This document shows, one piece after another, positions 19,434 to 31,309 of a DNA stretch of 64,000 bases. The stretch spans positions 2,170,001 through 2,234,000 of the forward strand of contig JAEUWY010000023.1 in assembly GCA_022059125.1 (NCBI GenBank). Direction: 5' to 3'. The notes under the pieces are model-generated. The model had not been told where the DNA came from, did not search any database, and worked only from the letters and a program-made list of their open reading frames with translations. Positions within the stretch are counted from its first letter, which is position 1. Each line of letters opens with the position of its first letter. The translations under genes and the position numbers were made by a program. The DNA is from Corynespora cassiicola (lineage: Eukaryota > Ascomycota > Dothideomycetes > Pleosporales > Corynesporascaceae).

Positions 19434-22400
19434 CCACCGCTACCTGCCGAAACAAGTAGTTTGAAGATAGATGACCACAAAAGCTTCTCCTTGGAGACTA
19501 GCTGATTAATATTGATGATTTTCCAATCACATCGGAATTTTCATGCAATGCACGAGTGCTGCGAGCAGTGTAATTTGGATCTCCGCATGGTAAGCCAGTG
19601 GGATGTTCCTTCTTCTTCAAAGGCAATTTTTGCAGGTGAGTATGTTCGACCTTTTTTCCAACGAAAGAGCCACAAATAGACGCTCCCGCAAAGTGTATAT
19701 AGATCGATTGTGCAATATGTTTATTCTTGGAGGTCAAAGACACATGATATGCCATAGCAAGTACATACCAGCAAACAGGGGAAACTGTACATTGACCTCT
19801 GCCGCACGAAGAACAGAAACAGGTGCAAAGGAAAGAAGAAAATTTATACCTACCGCGCAGGGTCGAGGATGACTAATCGCGAGGGCGCTTGGCCAATACG
19901 GGGCAGCTAAGCGAGAGGGACCAACGTCTTTTTCTGGACGCAGAACTTTTTCTTCTCTTCTTCATGGCCAACGATGATACCCCAAATTTATATGATAGGA
20001 AGAGTGTGACCCGGCTAATGCCTGGGACTGATCTCAAATCTTACAACTCTGAGGCCTGTCAATCGCTGCGAACGGCACACGACCTGAGACGCCATGCGGC
20101 ATCTTCGCTTCTTCTCCCGCTCTTCTACAGCTCCCGAGGCCGTCTCAGTGCAGTTTCAACATCTGTAAGACGGCGCATGCTGCAGCTTTTCGAGGCGGCC
20201 TGGTCCCCTTTCTTTCTCTAAGCGACGGTTCGGTGGATACTTTGTCCTAGGCGATCGGTTACGAATGGCCGTGGGCGACGACATTTGACATGCGACTCTA
20301 TGCATCCGCTGCAAGCTGCAGGCGCGGAGTTCGCAGGCCACCAAGAGGTGTTTCCATCGCGGGACCCTCATGAACTGACCATCTGGTCGACCCGCTTATA
20401 CTCACGGATGCCGCAAAGTGGCAACAGACGCCTAGGGACCTGATTCAAGCGCCTCGTCGACTAAGCGATCCCGTCTGCCGTGCAAATGCCCTGCCTGTCA
20501 ATTTGCTGTCAATGTACTCGCCTTTGCTGGCCAAGCCGTGCGAGACGCTTCACCTTTTTTTCGACAGAGAATGCGCGAACTGTGGTTTCTAATGTGTGTC
20601 GGTCTGGTTCGATGTCCAAGGCTGCTACTCGGTATCCGCCTTACGTAAAGGCTGCTGGCAACCCCCATGGATGGGTTGAGCACTTGGCACTCAATGTTCA
20701 AACGCTGGATCACGTTGGATACACGTGCTTGACCCTGCACGCCGCGGACGCGTAAAACACTCAGAGACCCATTTTCATGCGGAGAATGCCATCACGATCA
20801 GCTCTTAGCCATCTCAATGTCCGTCCCGCGATCTTCTTTGATTTGACGTCAAGCCCTTCATGCCCGAGGTGCTAATGGAATACGACGCCTACAACCTAGT
20901 CTGGAGGCCGCGGAGGCAGTCTCGTAATGATCCACGAAACAGCCGCATGCCTCCGTTTCAACTGGCCTGGCCACGCGTGGAGCTGGTTGGATGCGCTGCC
21001 ACATTGCTCAGGATGAAGGACCGAGGCGAACAATCTACCAGCTGCTGTTCAAGCCTTGCGTGCACCGATGGCCAGGTTCTCCATTGCTTGGGTCGATAAC
21101 TGGAGGAGCGATGACGCTGTTTCACCGGCAGATCCAGGCTCTGGCTTTGGCCTGGAGCGCGCCGTCCCAGAATTCTACGTCAGCCATTGCTGTGGCGGTG
21201 CGCGGTGCCCGGAACAAGCACCCCAAGCCAGGTTCAGCTGGAGAGGCCGAACTTTGGACCTCGCCACGAAGACGGCTCCAGAGGCGGGCCCCGCCGAGGT
21301 CCACTCTTCCCGTCTCAGATTAGACGAGACACGTATCTCGTCGACGTTCCTGAGGTTGCTGGTCGCTGTCTGAGCCCACGCGGGAGAGGGAGAGACCCTG
21401 TTACACAATCGTATTGCATGAAAATCTCGTCGCGCTCAACACCGAGCATCCAGCATTGTTGTGGGGAAGACCGCAGCTCGTGCGGGAAATTTTGAAGGCA
21501 CGAAGCCAGGGACCAGACACGCGGGTGCTAGCGCTCAGACTCCCGGGAAAGGATTCCCTACGATGGCCCAGGCAGGCATAAAATTCGAATTTCGTTTGTG
21601 AATAAAGTCGACAGGGCTAGCAGCAACGGTTCCAGACTCCCCGGCTCGCTGGATCAGCAGAGGGAATTCCCACCCCAGCTGCCTTATAGGGTAGAAGGGA
21701 ACCGCCATCATTGCCTGTTTAGCTCGGGCGAACAGGTTAACGTTGTTTCGCTGAGATTGCGCTCGACATGGTGTTTGCTAACGACTGGCAACAATTCGCC
21801 GCTGTCATGCCGGGACGTCAAAAGTGTCATGCACGTCGGTAGCTTGCTCGGGAGGCCCAGGAGCGTCTCGTGAGTGTGGGCCTCCGCGATGTCGGAATGG
21901 CTCGCGAACGAACGACCTCGATCAATTGTCACGACATGCACGAGCCGAGTCTGAGAGTCGCGGCAAAAGGCCACTCATACGACGGCGCTATGGCCCGGCG
22001 CGGAAGGTAGGCAGGCCTGATAGGGCGGGCGGGCGCTCGTCGTGGAAGCGAGACGGGCGCGCATGAAGAAGTCTGGAAGGCCTTGGGCATCTGAAGCGTT
22101 TCGTATGAACCACAGGACAGTCGAACCTTTTTCTACAGAGTCGACACAGCCACAGGTCGTCCGACCTGGAGTGGTTCAGAGGGTTCAGCAGAAATTTGGG
22201 CGAAGATCAGGGTGCTTCTACGCAATCTCGTCAAATGATAAGGTCGATCGAGTGGAGTAGCATTCTGACGGATGGAAGCTATGGAAGCCACGCCAGCTTC
22301 CCCGGCGCCGACCCTCTGGCAGAGCGACGCGGCGCGGAGCACTGTTGGAGGCGGAAGGGTTCAAGATTCCGCGCCGGGACAGGTTCCTGATTCGTGTCGC

Positions 22401-24839
22401 CGACAAGGCCCTGCCTCCGAGTCGTGTAGGATCGGCTAATGAACTTTCCAGAACACCAACAGTGGGGAACAAGGGCGACACGTGAAGAGAGAGGCGCGAG
22501 AGGCGAAGAGAACCACGGGGTAGCAGGCCGTCTCGACGTCTTTTTTTGCGTCTCACGATAAGCAGACGACGGGCGACGAGGACCAAATTTTTCTGTGACG
22601 CTGTGCCTGCCGTGTACCTGCATTAGGTGGGCTTTTTTTGCGCTCAGTGGACGAGCAAGAGGTACCGTCGCTGTGGGGGTGGAACTCTGCATCCGCAGCC
22701 CATTGGTCACGTTCGAGTCTGTCCACGCCGTTTCTCACATGCAGACGAGCTGTCTGCCCAGGTGGTATTGGCGCGCTCAAGCCATTTTGACGGAGGATAA
22801 AGCAGCGAGCGGGCTAGGCCGATTGGGGGGACGCCGGCGACCGATGTGCAGGTGGTGGTGGTGTGCAAGGCAGCATAATTCGCCCCAGGCGGCTCGAAAT
22901 AGTAGCGCGCAGGCCATGTCACAACAGCATATATCGTCGCGGAATAAGAGTTATTGAGAGGGCTGACAGAGTTATACGACGCGCCTAGGGTGCACAAATA
23001 TGGCAACGGTCGCAAGAAGGGCAACGTTGGAATGAGTCGCGCTGACGCCTGACAGCGAGTGACGCCTGACGGCAGTCGAGTTGCTATCGATAGAAGTGAT
23101 CTCCCACGGGTTCGCGGGCGCGGTGAGAAAAAAAATTGGCCTGACATCTGCAATCGGCACTTTATCTGCAGCAGGGCCGCGGCCTATCGTCGAAGCGTCG
23201 AGGCTACGCGGTTGAAACGCGCGGGTTGGGGCGTGAGGGTGGCATCACGGCCGCGCAGGCGGCCAACCGTCGAGCAGCGTCACCCTCCACCAACGGCGAC
23301 GACGACGGCGGCGACGGAGGCGATGGACGCGATGCAGCTCCATAGCTGGCGAGCCTGTCGCACCATTGCTGAGCAGCCGTCAATCGTGACATGTTTCCCC
23401 ACACACAGGCGGCGTCGGGTCGAGAATGCTGCCCACCGGGGCGGGCGCGAGGGCGCGAGAGGGCGTATCAGGCCCCAATGAGCGACATGTTGATGCCTCA
23501 TGGATGTGGTTCCTGCAGCGGCCGGCATGCCCTCAGCACCAGGCTGCGCTCGAAACGGAGGGCAGGCTGCAAGTGGGTAGAAATCTGGGCCCCGATGCAG
23601 TCATGTCTCGTGGGGATGGGCGAGGATGGGCTGCGGTTCGCTGCGGTTCGCTGCAGGCTCGTAAGGACCCCGTAAGGCGACTGTTGAACGAGCGGCCAGT
23701 GACGGCGCGGCCGGAGCATAGCCCTCCAGAGGGGACTGACGAGCTGGACAAGTGTTGAAGGTGGCACGGCGTCCTCGACTGGCGATTCGGCGCTTTTTGC
23801 ATCTCGTGGTCCAGCCCACTCGAGTACCGCCGTCGACAGCACGCCCACACGGCGGGCGTACGGGCTGCGGCGTCATGGCGGAGGTGGTAGTGGCCGCCGT
23901 GGCTCGCTGCGGCGGCTCGCGTGTGATGGCCAGGCTGCGCAGGCTGCGCGCTCAGGAAAAAAAAGTTTCCAAACATGCCACATGGACGTCAGCGAGCCAG
24001 CGAGAGGCAGAGGGCGCCAGAGCGAGCCAGAGAGGCAGCGGGTGTGCATCACGTCTCAGCGCCAAGGCCGCGGGCAGGGCCAGGAACAGGGTCCCATCCA
24101 ACGGGCAGTTATCATTATCGATTGGGCGGATAGGCTGAAAGCGATCCCCGGCGGCGGCGCCATGTAGGCGACACAGGCGACACAGGCCCTTCCTCCGGGG
24201 CGCCCACAGGCTGAATGGTGGTGTGTCCATGTCGACAACGGCGCGTCGACCACCACGTCGTCGACGCCCGCAACCAACTCTCCGGCAGCAGGCCTCAACA
24301 TTGTCGTCGCCCACACGCCCGCCAGCACGCCCACAAGCCCGCCCGCGGCCAGGCACGGCGCCGGCGGGCGTCCCGGAGGGCCCTCCAGCGGCGGCAGGGC
24401 TCGGGCGGACCAGTCGGCGGCGGCGGATGCCATCGCGGAGCGGGCGGCGGGCAGGTCGCGCTTCAATTATCGATACGCAGGCAGGCTACGGTGCCAGGCC
24501 AGATTGGGATGGGCGAGCAGCCAGTTATGCCGGGCGCTGCACATCTGTTGTGACGCCGGTGTGCAGCTTGTGCCGGTCCTCATTTCGCGACCCTCGACCC
24601 CCCGCCGTGGGTGCGCTGCTTGTGCAGCCGGCTGCTGGCCTGCTATTCACGCCAATATTAGTGCATCCTGCAGCATAAATAATAATGCCGCGCGTCTTGC
24701 TGCCCTAAGCCGCGCTCCGGCCGTCCTGGCCGCACTGGCCTGCGCCGGCAATCCCACGAGTCAAATCCCAGTCGCAGAATAATCAGTGCATGAGGCCGCG
24801 CAGGGGGGTGCTGCAGCATGCATGCCCTCTGCTCTGGTT
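19434..24839. other. About 5.4 kb without a supportable protein gene
   Basis: Reading frames here are short (at most about 150 codons) and on both strands encode Arg/Ala/Pro-rich or mixed sequence with no domain. Base composition is moderate to high GC, unlike the AT-rich islands, and there is no sign of transposon remains. Local direct repeats occur, for example two copies of CTGCGGTTCG near 23630-23652. The 3' UTR of the thioredoxin-like gene should occupy the first few hundred bases. The rest is probably upstream control sequence of the zinc-finger factor gene or a non-coding transcript. Confidence 0.5.
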
Positions 24840-25202
24840 GGTCTCTGTGGAGTCCGCTGCTGTGCCTTCGCACCCTTCCCGACTCCCCTCCCACTCTGCT
24901 AGTTAACCAATTCCGTGCGCCCGTCCGTCTGTGCCTGGTCATCTTTTCTTCTTCAGACCTAATCGCTGTCTCGTCTCTCGCTGATCCATCCTACTTATCC
25001 ACGGCCTGTCCCTTCACTCGTTGCATTTTCCTTGCTTGAAGGTTTATCAACCTCTTCGCTTGTCTTTCTCTTCCCACCCCATCGCCCTTCTTGATCTTCC
25101 CTTTTGGTATACATTTGCGCTGTCCTTCCTCGCGACAGCCGTGAATCGTTGCCAGCCCTTCCTTTGGATATTTCCCATCACTGTCGACGCGCACGATCCT
25201 AC

Positions 25203-25226
25203 ATGACCTCTTCCTCGTCCCAGTAA
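25203..25226 (+). promoter_or_regulatory. uORF 1 of the zinc-finger factor mRNA
   Basis: ATG at 25203 followed by six sense codons and TAA encodes MTSSSSQ. It lies about 317 nt upstream of the main ATG and is the first ATG of the inferred leader. Confidence 0.5.
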
Positions 25227-25396
25227 ATACCTATTAGTAGACAGCTTCGACCATCGAGCTGTTGTCCAGTCACTCCCTTCAGATCCCAGATCAACCCCCC
25301 CAAAGAACAACTTTCATACCTAGCCGGCCCTGCTGCTGCTGCTCTCCCGTTCAGTCCACTATCGTCGGCTGTAACACCTAATACCACTACCTGCTA

Positions 25397-25397
<1 letters not shown>

Positions 25398-25446
<49 letters not shown>
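25398..25446. repeat. (CA)n microsatellite, about 24 units
   Basis: An uninterrupted CA dinucleotide run sits in the inferred leader, about 100 nt before the main ATG of the zinc-finger factor gene. Confidence 0.98.
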
Positions 25447-25447
<1 letters not shown>

Positions 25448-25497
25448 ACCTGTAGACTACCATCGGTAAGAAGGAGACCCTGATCGACATTGGTGGA

Positions 25498-25521
25498 ATG
25501 CTATCTAACATTCCGCCCTGA
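25498..25521 (+). promoter_or_regulatory. uORF 2 of the zinc-finger factor mRNA
   Basis: ATG at 25498 with stop TGA at 25519-25521 encodes MLSNIPP. Only 22 nt separate its stop from the main ATG, so reinitiation would be inefficient and the uORF may repress. Confidence 0.5.
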
Positions 25522-25543
25522 AGAAGCAATACCCACATACGCA

Positions 25544-27351
25544 ATGGAAGGCACATATCCCATGCACCCCGCCCAGGCCATGAGCCAGTCGCCCTTCTTC
25601 TACTACAACCCAGACACCACCGGAGAGAACACCCGCCAGCACGGTCACTTCACGCCGCACCCTTCCGGAAAGCCTAACCAGTCCTTCGCACAGAACATGC
25701 TCTTCCAGAGGCCCTCATCGTCAAACTCGCAGGCCTCGGGTCCCCAGACTGCCTACGCAAACCACATGTTGACTCCTGTTGCCTCGCCTCAGCCAATGTA
25801 CCAGAAGCCCGCCATCCTCATCCAGCCCCAGGACTCGCCCTACCTGCACCCAATTGACACCGAGTTCGCCGACATGCGTTTTGCGCCTGCTACTCCTCCT
25901 CTTTCGTCGTCCGGAAGCAACATTAGCAGCCCACCTTCGTCGTGCGAGTTCCTGCCCACTCCCGTGAACGCCTTCTTCCCCGGCGAGAGCATGGAGGGTG
26001 TCAAGCAGGGTTGTGAGGGAGAGGTCTTCTCAGAGATTCTTGCCGCCGGTGCCGAATGGCGTTCTGCGTCGCCGCCTATGACTCCTGGTGAGTGCGCCGT
26101 TTTCCATGCCGAGCCGAACGAGATGAAAACGCGCTGGTCCTGCCTCGCGTATCATTTTCGAATCTTGCGTTTGCGGCTTGCCTGTGTGTGGGGGGGATCG
26201 TTGCTGACTTGCATGCAGTTTATATCCAGCCACCTTCGGCTAACCAGGGGTCTTACCTCCTCTCCGCGACGTCTTGCCCCTCGCTGTCTCCTTCGCCATC
26301 GCCCCTCCCGCGATCCGCTTTCACTGAGACTGAGAACAACTTCTGCGATCCCCGCAACCTGACCGTCGGCACTTCAACTGACCTTCCCCTGCCCACTCTC
26401 TGCCCTGGAGACGAGGAGCACAGGTTCGTCCTCAAGGGTGAATCCGCCAAGGCTGAGAAGGTCGAGACCATCAACCACTCGTTCGACTTCTCTGGCCCCC
26501 TCACCTTTGAGCCTCTCTTTGAGCTTGACTCGGAAGACGACTTCGCCGGCCTTGTCCACTACCCTGCCACCGACAACGCCCAGTTCCTCGGAAACAAGCG
26601 CCAGCGAACCGATCTCGTCAACTTCTCCCCTGAAGAGGACCTGGTCAGCGACGCTAGCTTCACCGACTTCGAGGACGAGCTTGTTCACGGCCTTCCCATG
26701 ACCCCTCAGGACGGCGATAGCTTCACCACCGACATGGCTGTCCCCGCTCCCAGGCGCAAGTCCGTCAAGAAGGCTCGCTCCGAGCTCAGCGATACCGAAT
26801 CTGATTATCAGGGTAAGACACAGACATCAGGTGATGACAACACCCAGTCTGGAGCATCAAGCCAACAAACTTCAGGTCAAACCTCCAACGCCGACAACGC
26901 TGCCGCCTCCAGCTCTGAGGACAACTCTCCTCCTCAGGTTGCCCCCACCAGCCGTCGCGGCCGCAAGCAGTCGCTCACCGAAGATCCCTCCAAGACCTTC
27001 GTTTGCAACCTATGCTCTCGCCGCTTCCGTCGCCAGGAGCATCTCAAGCGCCACTACCGCTCGCTCCACACGCACGAGAAGCCCTTTGAGTGCACCGACT
27101 GCGGCAAGAAGTTCTCTCGCAGTGACAACCTGTCCCAGCATCAGCGTACCCACGGTACCGGTGCTGTTGTGATGGGCGTCATGGAGCCTTCCGAGATGCA
27201 CCACCAGCCTGGAGCCTACGACAGTCAGGATCCCGCCGTGCTCGGCCAGATCCTCTACTCGGCTGCCTCGCAGGTCTCAAGCGCCAGCTCCGACTCGTAC
27301 TCGGACCTCGACTCGCCTCTCAAGATGCGCAAGAGGAAGCGGGACGAGTAA
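25544..27351 (+). CDS. C2H2 zinc-finger transcription factor, Msn2/Msn4/Seb1 type
   Basis: Two exons (25544-26087, 26219-27351) sum to 1677 nt, 558 aa; the intron (GTGAGT ... GCAG) rejoins as [11 protein letters not shown]. The start [11 protein letters not shown] is chosen because no in-frame ATG lies further upstream and PFFYY follows as in relatives. The N-terminal half is Ser/Pro-rich with acidic blocks, a likely activation region. A basic patch [10 protein letters not shown] precedes two tandem C2H2 fingers near residues 440-495 ([20 protein letters not shown] and [20 protein letters not shown]). These contact-residue patterns are those of stress factors that bind AGGGG (STRE). The protein ends KMRKRKRDE, a probable nuclear signal. 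Family knowledge: these factors drive general stress and, in filamentous fungi, also development. A 63-nt in-frame stretch (26813-26875) has GT and AG ends and could be an optional intron. Confidence 0.9.
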
Positions 27352-28414
27352 GAGCTGCGGTTGGCTTCCTGTTTTCTTCTGGCTTTCGCTTTCACGACCC
27401 GACATGACCTCTCCTCTCTCACTCTAGAAGGAGTTCCTTAATGCCAGGTGGTTTTCCTTCTACCATGATGTCGTTACGCCAGGGCAGCTTGTAGAATGGC
27501 GGTTCAGGTTTACATCGGTGGTGGGCAAGGAGCAACGTCTAACCATCTGGTTTGCAAAAAAAGTCCTTCGTTCCTCTCGCCGATTTTCTTTGTACCTTTT
27601 TGACCCAATTTGGCTACATACTTTCAACATCGGCACTCACACACACTTTTATTCTCGCGTTTCTGCATGGCACATCAGCGTTCACTGGTTTTTGGGAAGG
27701 TTCAAGGATTTCGGGGTTGGTCACAAGGAGGATAGATTTGGTGTTTTTTCCCGGTACATTTTTTTCCTCTCTCCCCCATCTTGATTTTTTTTTCACTGCT
27801 GCGATTGTTTTATCTGGCGCTCGACAACACTCTCACGACCGACATGGCCTATACACACCGGCCTCATTGTCGCCGTGGAAATATCCCTCCCAATTTTTGA
27901 GTTCATACGCTCGTTGTAATGGGTCTGGGCAGGTCCCTTCTCCCTCAATGCCAGTACCGCGCATTCTGGGGAAGGTTTCCTGGCACAACCACAAGCATTC
28001 TGGGAATCTTCGATTCATGGCTGTAATTTTTCAGATCACCTACTCATAGCGATTTTCTTTTGCTTTTTGTAGGATCAGAGTGCTGGCACATCCGAGTATA
28101 CCGAAAAATTTACACACATCACCTTTCCGAAACTTTTAAAAAACTGCTTTTCGTACCCTTTGTTCTTTGTGCGTTGTGCTTTGGCTTTTTTGCAGTGACG
28201 TCTCGGATGGCAAAACACAAAGGAACGAAAGGGAAAAAAAGAAAAGGGGGGATCGTCTGCCCTGTGAAACATGACGTTTTGTCACAGCCGGGCCCTGACA
28301 TCGTGTGAGGGCGGGTGGCGTGTGCAAATCGACCCACTCACCCACCACCGACGGGTAGGTACCTACGTAGGTAGGTAGGTAGGTAGGTGGGTAGGTGAGC
28401 GAGCCAGAGCCAGC

Positions 28415-28448
<34 letters not shown>

Positions 28449-28680
28449 CAGCCCAGCCCAGCCCTAGCGTAAATTTCCTAAGCGAGACGGGTCGGCGGGC
28501 GGGCAGACCAAAACTGGATGAGACGCGATATACATCTTCCTCCCCGACCGAACCAAACCAGACCAAACCTTGAAAACCAACCCAATGGACCCAGCCAACC
28601 ACCCGATCCATTCGTCCACACCTCTCCTCTCGGCCTAGTGCATCCCTCACACCAACCAAACAGCAACGCACAAAAAAAGG
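27352..28680. other. Intergenic: zinc-finger gene 3' region and DPH6 upstream region
   Basis: The T-rich first part probably contains a long 3' UTR. A 165-codon frame at 27552-28049 shows no domain and is not called. The last 330 bp, with simple repeats, precede DPH6. Confidence 0.5.
28354..28463. repeat. Two adjoining tetranucleotide repeats, (TAGG)n then (CCAG)n
   Basis: Positions 28354-28396 are mostly TAGG units, and 28410-28463 are CCAG units changing to a CCCAG pentamer. They lie about 220 nt upstream of the DPH6 start. Confidence 0.9.
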
Positions 28681-31002
28681 ATGGCCGCTTCCCTCAAAGT
28701 CATCGCCCTGGTGTCTGGGGGCAAGGACTCGTTTTTCTCCATGCTGCACTGTCTTGCGCAAGGGCATGAGGTAGTCGCCCTTGCAAACTTGCATCCCCCA
28801 CCCCGGCGGGACGCGGATGCGGGCGCGGGCCCCGAGAGCGGCGGCGGCGGCGGCGGCGACGGCGGCAGCGAGGAGGATCTGAATAGCTACATGTATCAGA
28901 CGGTCGGGCACGGGGTGGTGCCCTTGTACGAGGAGGCGTTGGGCATTCCGCTGTTCCGGCAGGAAATTCGGGGTTGGGCGGTCAACTCGGAGCGCGACTA
29001 CTCTGGCCCGCCGCCAGGGCCGGATGCTGTTGGCGCTGGTGATGGTGGTGGCAGTGGCAGTGAGACGGCTGCAGGCGACGACGAGACCGAAGATCTGGTC
29101 CCGCTGCTGCGAAAAGTCATGGCGGCGCGTCCAGACGCTAATGCCGTGTCCACGGGCGCCATCCTGAGTACGTACCAGCGCACGCGCGTGGAGTCTGTCG
29201 CTCTGCGGCTGGGCCTCGCGCCGCTGTCCTTCCTGTGGCAGTACCCGCTGCTGCCGCCTTACTCGCAGTCTGCGCTGTTGCGGGATATGGCAGCTGTGGG
29301 GCAGGATGCGCGCATCATCAAGGTCGCATCGGGAGGGTTGGATGAGGGGTTCCTGTGGGCCAATGTTGCGGATTATAGGACGATTGCGCGGATGGGCAAG
29401 GCGATTGGGAGGTTCAGTGAGAGCAGTGATGGTGCGGTTTTGGGGGAGGGGGGCGAGTTCGAGACGCTGGCTATTGATGGGCCTGGTGTGTTGTGGAAGA
29501 GGAGGATTGAAGTGGAGAGTGATGGGGTGGTGGTTCAGGATGGGGGGACGGCGATTTGGAAGGGGAAGAATGCAAGGGTCGTTGAGAAGACAGAGGGGCT
29601 AGACACGGTGCTAGATGCTCTTCGTATACCGGACATGTTCGACGAAGAATTCAAGAAGGTTCTGGACAGTGTTGATTCAACAGAGGAAGATGCGGACGCC
29701 AGTGGAAAAGGAGTTCACCCGACTGAAGGGACATGGGAGCATTTACCAGTCAAGACTGTCTGTGAGACTTCGAACACCCTCTCCATATCGAACCTCGCCA
29801 GCACAGAAGACGGCAGTAGCAGTCCATCCGAGCAGCTTCGATCCATACTCTCCCAACTCGACGTCCTCCTCTCCAGCCAGAACCTTCGCCCTTCCTCCGT
29901 CGCCCACTGCACGCTCCTCCTCCGCAACATGTCCGACTTCACCGTCCTCAACCCCATCTATGCCTCCTACTTCCACGCAACGAACCCCCCGGCCCGCGTC
30001 ACCGTAGCCGTAGGCGACTCCCTCCCCACCCCCCACTCCGTCATGCTCTCCATCATCCTCGACAAAGAACCCCCCTCCCCAGATCCCCGATCTCGCCCAT
30101 CCAGACAGGGCCTCCATGTCCAAAGCCGCTCCTACTGGGCCCCCGCAAACATCGGTCCCTACAGCCAGGCCATCTCCACCCCCCTCCCCCACCACCCCAG
30201 CGCCGACACGGACGCTGAGTCCAACCGCCTGGGCGAAATCATCTACGTGGCGGGTCAGATTCCGCTCGTCCCGGCCTCCATGGACGTCTACACGGACCGG
30301 GGGTTCGAGGGCCAGGCCGTCCTCTCGCTCCAGCACCTCTGGCGCATTGGCCGCGCAAAGGGCGTGCGGTGGTGGACCGCGGGCGTGGCGTATATTTCGG
30401 AGTGCGGGCCTGGTGAGGCGGGACGGAGGGTGCGAGGCGCGCAGCGAGCGTGGCGGGCTGTTCACGCGCGAGCCAGTGCAGACGACGATGAGGACGAGGC
30501 GGAAGATGTCGACCCCTGGGATCGACGGAATCAGGGCCAGGCGTTCAACGATAACACGGAGCGAGCGAGGATCCCGGACTGGGGTGCTGTGTCTGGTCCG
30601 CGGAAGGGCTGGGGGCTGGTGGATGCTCCGCCGTGCTTTGTCGTGCAGGTTGCGTCTCTGCCGCGTGGGGTCGACATTGAGTGGTCTAGCACGGGACTCA
30701 CGCATTCTGCGCTCTCGGTTGAGCGGCCTTCGGGGCGTTCGGCAGTGGTGTCGTGTACATTGCCCCGGGGAGCATCGCCGCGGTTCTATGCGGTGGAGAT
30801 TGTGGATGGAGGAGTAGAAGAAATAGAAGCGTTGAAGGGCCTGGGTGCCTGGACGAGTGGGACGCTATATGCCGGACCTGGGTTCCCGGTGGAGGCGATG
30901 GGGGCGGGGGGTGTGCAGTGGGTACCTTGTAAGGGTGTATGGGGAGAGGATGGGAAGATAGTCAAGGGTGTCTTGGTAGGGAGGGTGGATGCGGAGACAT
31001 GA
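28681..31002 (+). CDS. dph6: Diphthine-ammonia ligase Dph6 with two C-terminal RidA-like domains
   Basis: Intronless, 773 aa. It performs the last step of diphthamide synthesis on eEF2, the ATP-dependent amidation of diphthine, in the cytosol. The PP-loop ATP pyrophosphatase motif SGGKDS sits at residues 12-17. Further family motifs are YMYQTVGHGVVPLYEEALG, VSTGAILSTYQRTRVES, LSFLWQYPL and GEGGEFETLAIDGP. A Gly-rich insert of about 15 residues lies near residue 50. From about residue 370 to the end are two YjgF/RidA-like domains (one with FTVLNPIYASYF, a second opening YWAPANIGPYSQAI). This three-part layout is that of yeast Dph6 (YLR143W). The gene is very GC-rich, so long shadow frames occur on the opposite strand. 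It is convergent with PNO1. Confidence 0.93.
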   Translation: MAASLKVIALVSGGKDSFFSMLHCLAQGHEVVALANLHPPPRRDADAGAGPESGGGGGGDGGSEEDLNSYMYQTVGHGVVPLYEEALGIPLFRQEIRGWAVNSERDYSGPPPGPDAVGAGDGGGSGSETAAGDDETEDLVPLLRKVMAARPDANAVSTGAILSTYQRTRVESVALRLGLAPLSFLWQYPLLPPYSQSALLRDMAAVGQDARIIKVASGGLDEGFLWANVADYRTIARMGKAIGRFSESSDGAVLGEGGEFETLAIDGPGVLWKRRIEVESDGVVVQDGGTAIWKGKNARVVEKTEGLDTVLDALRIPDMFDEEFKKVLDSVDSTEEDADASGKGVHPTEGTWEHLPVKTVCETSNTLSISNLASTEDGSSSPSEQLRSILSQLDVLLSSQNLRPSSVAHCTLLLRNMSDFTVLNPIYASYFHATNPPARVTVAVGDSLPTPHSVMLSIILDKEPPSPDPRSRPSRQGLHVQSRSYWAPANIGPYSQAISTPLPHHPSADTDAESNRLGEIIYVAGQIPLVPASMDVYTDRGFEGQAVLSLQHLWRIGRAKGVRWWTAGVAYISECGPGEAGRRVRGAQRAWRAVHARASADDDEDEAEDVDPWDRRNQGQAFNDNTERARIPDWGAVSGPRKGWGLVDAPPCFVVQVASLPRGVDIEWSSTGLTHSALSVERPSGRSAVVSCTLPRGASPRFYAVEIVDGGVEEIEALKGLGAWTSGTLYAGPGFPVEAMGAGGVQWVPCKGVWGEDGKIVKGVLVGRVDAET

Positions 31003-31309
31003 TTAAAAGAGATATGAAGTTGGCGGAGCTTGAGTGCATCAACCACATTGAATACTCTCGCGAGCCGACGAAATGACGAGATGCTTTGATGAACAAAATT
31101 ATGATAGCAGTATCACACGAAATAGAAACTCAGGCCAATGCATAGAACAAATGTACGAATGTAAATGCCATCTTTTATATCGATACCCAAGATTCTATGG
31201 ATCCATTCAAGACAACCCGTCATCAATCATGCATGCCAAATGGTATTTTTCGCCCATTACCGTCCGTAAAACGCCGCTGAAAATGCTTTAGAGTCTTCAA
31301 AAGGACAAG
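31003..31309. other. Convergent 3' region, DPH6 / PNO1
   Basis: These 307 bp hold both 3' UTRs. No gene was seen. Confidence 0.6.

Larger units (their letters stand above)
24840..25543 (+). promoter_or_regulatory. Probable 5' leader of the zinc-finger factor gene
   Basis: After an ATG pair near 24817-24823, the plus strand has no ATG until 25203 and only two more before the main start. Both of those open 7-codon frames. The stretch is CT-rich, as fungal leaders often are, and includes a long CA repeat. The transcription start is inferred, not seen. Confidence 0.5.

Noticed and set aside
24223..24678. 151-codon plus-strand frame in the gene desert
   Set aside because: Arg/Pro/Ala-rich translation produced by GC-rich DNA, with equally long competing frames on the other strand and no domain.
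26813..26875. Possible 63-nt intron in the zinc-finger gene
   Set aside because: GT and AG ends exist but no good branch site, and the reading frame is open and Ser/Thr-rich like its surroundings; kept only as an alternative.
27552..28049. 165-codon frame after the zinc-finger gene
   Set aside because: Domainless, T-rich, and lies where the 3' UTR is expected.
29743..30705. 320-codon minus-strand frame
   Set aside because: Shadow of the GC-rich DPH6 coding sequence; the sense strand encodes clear Dph6/RidA motifs.
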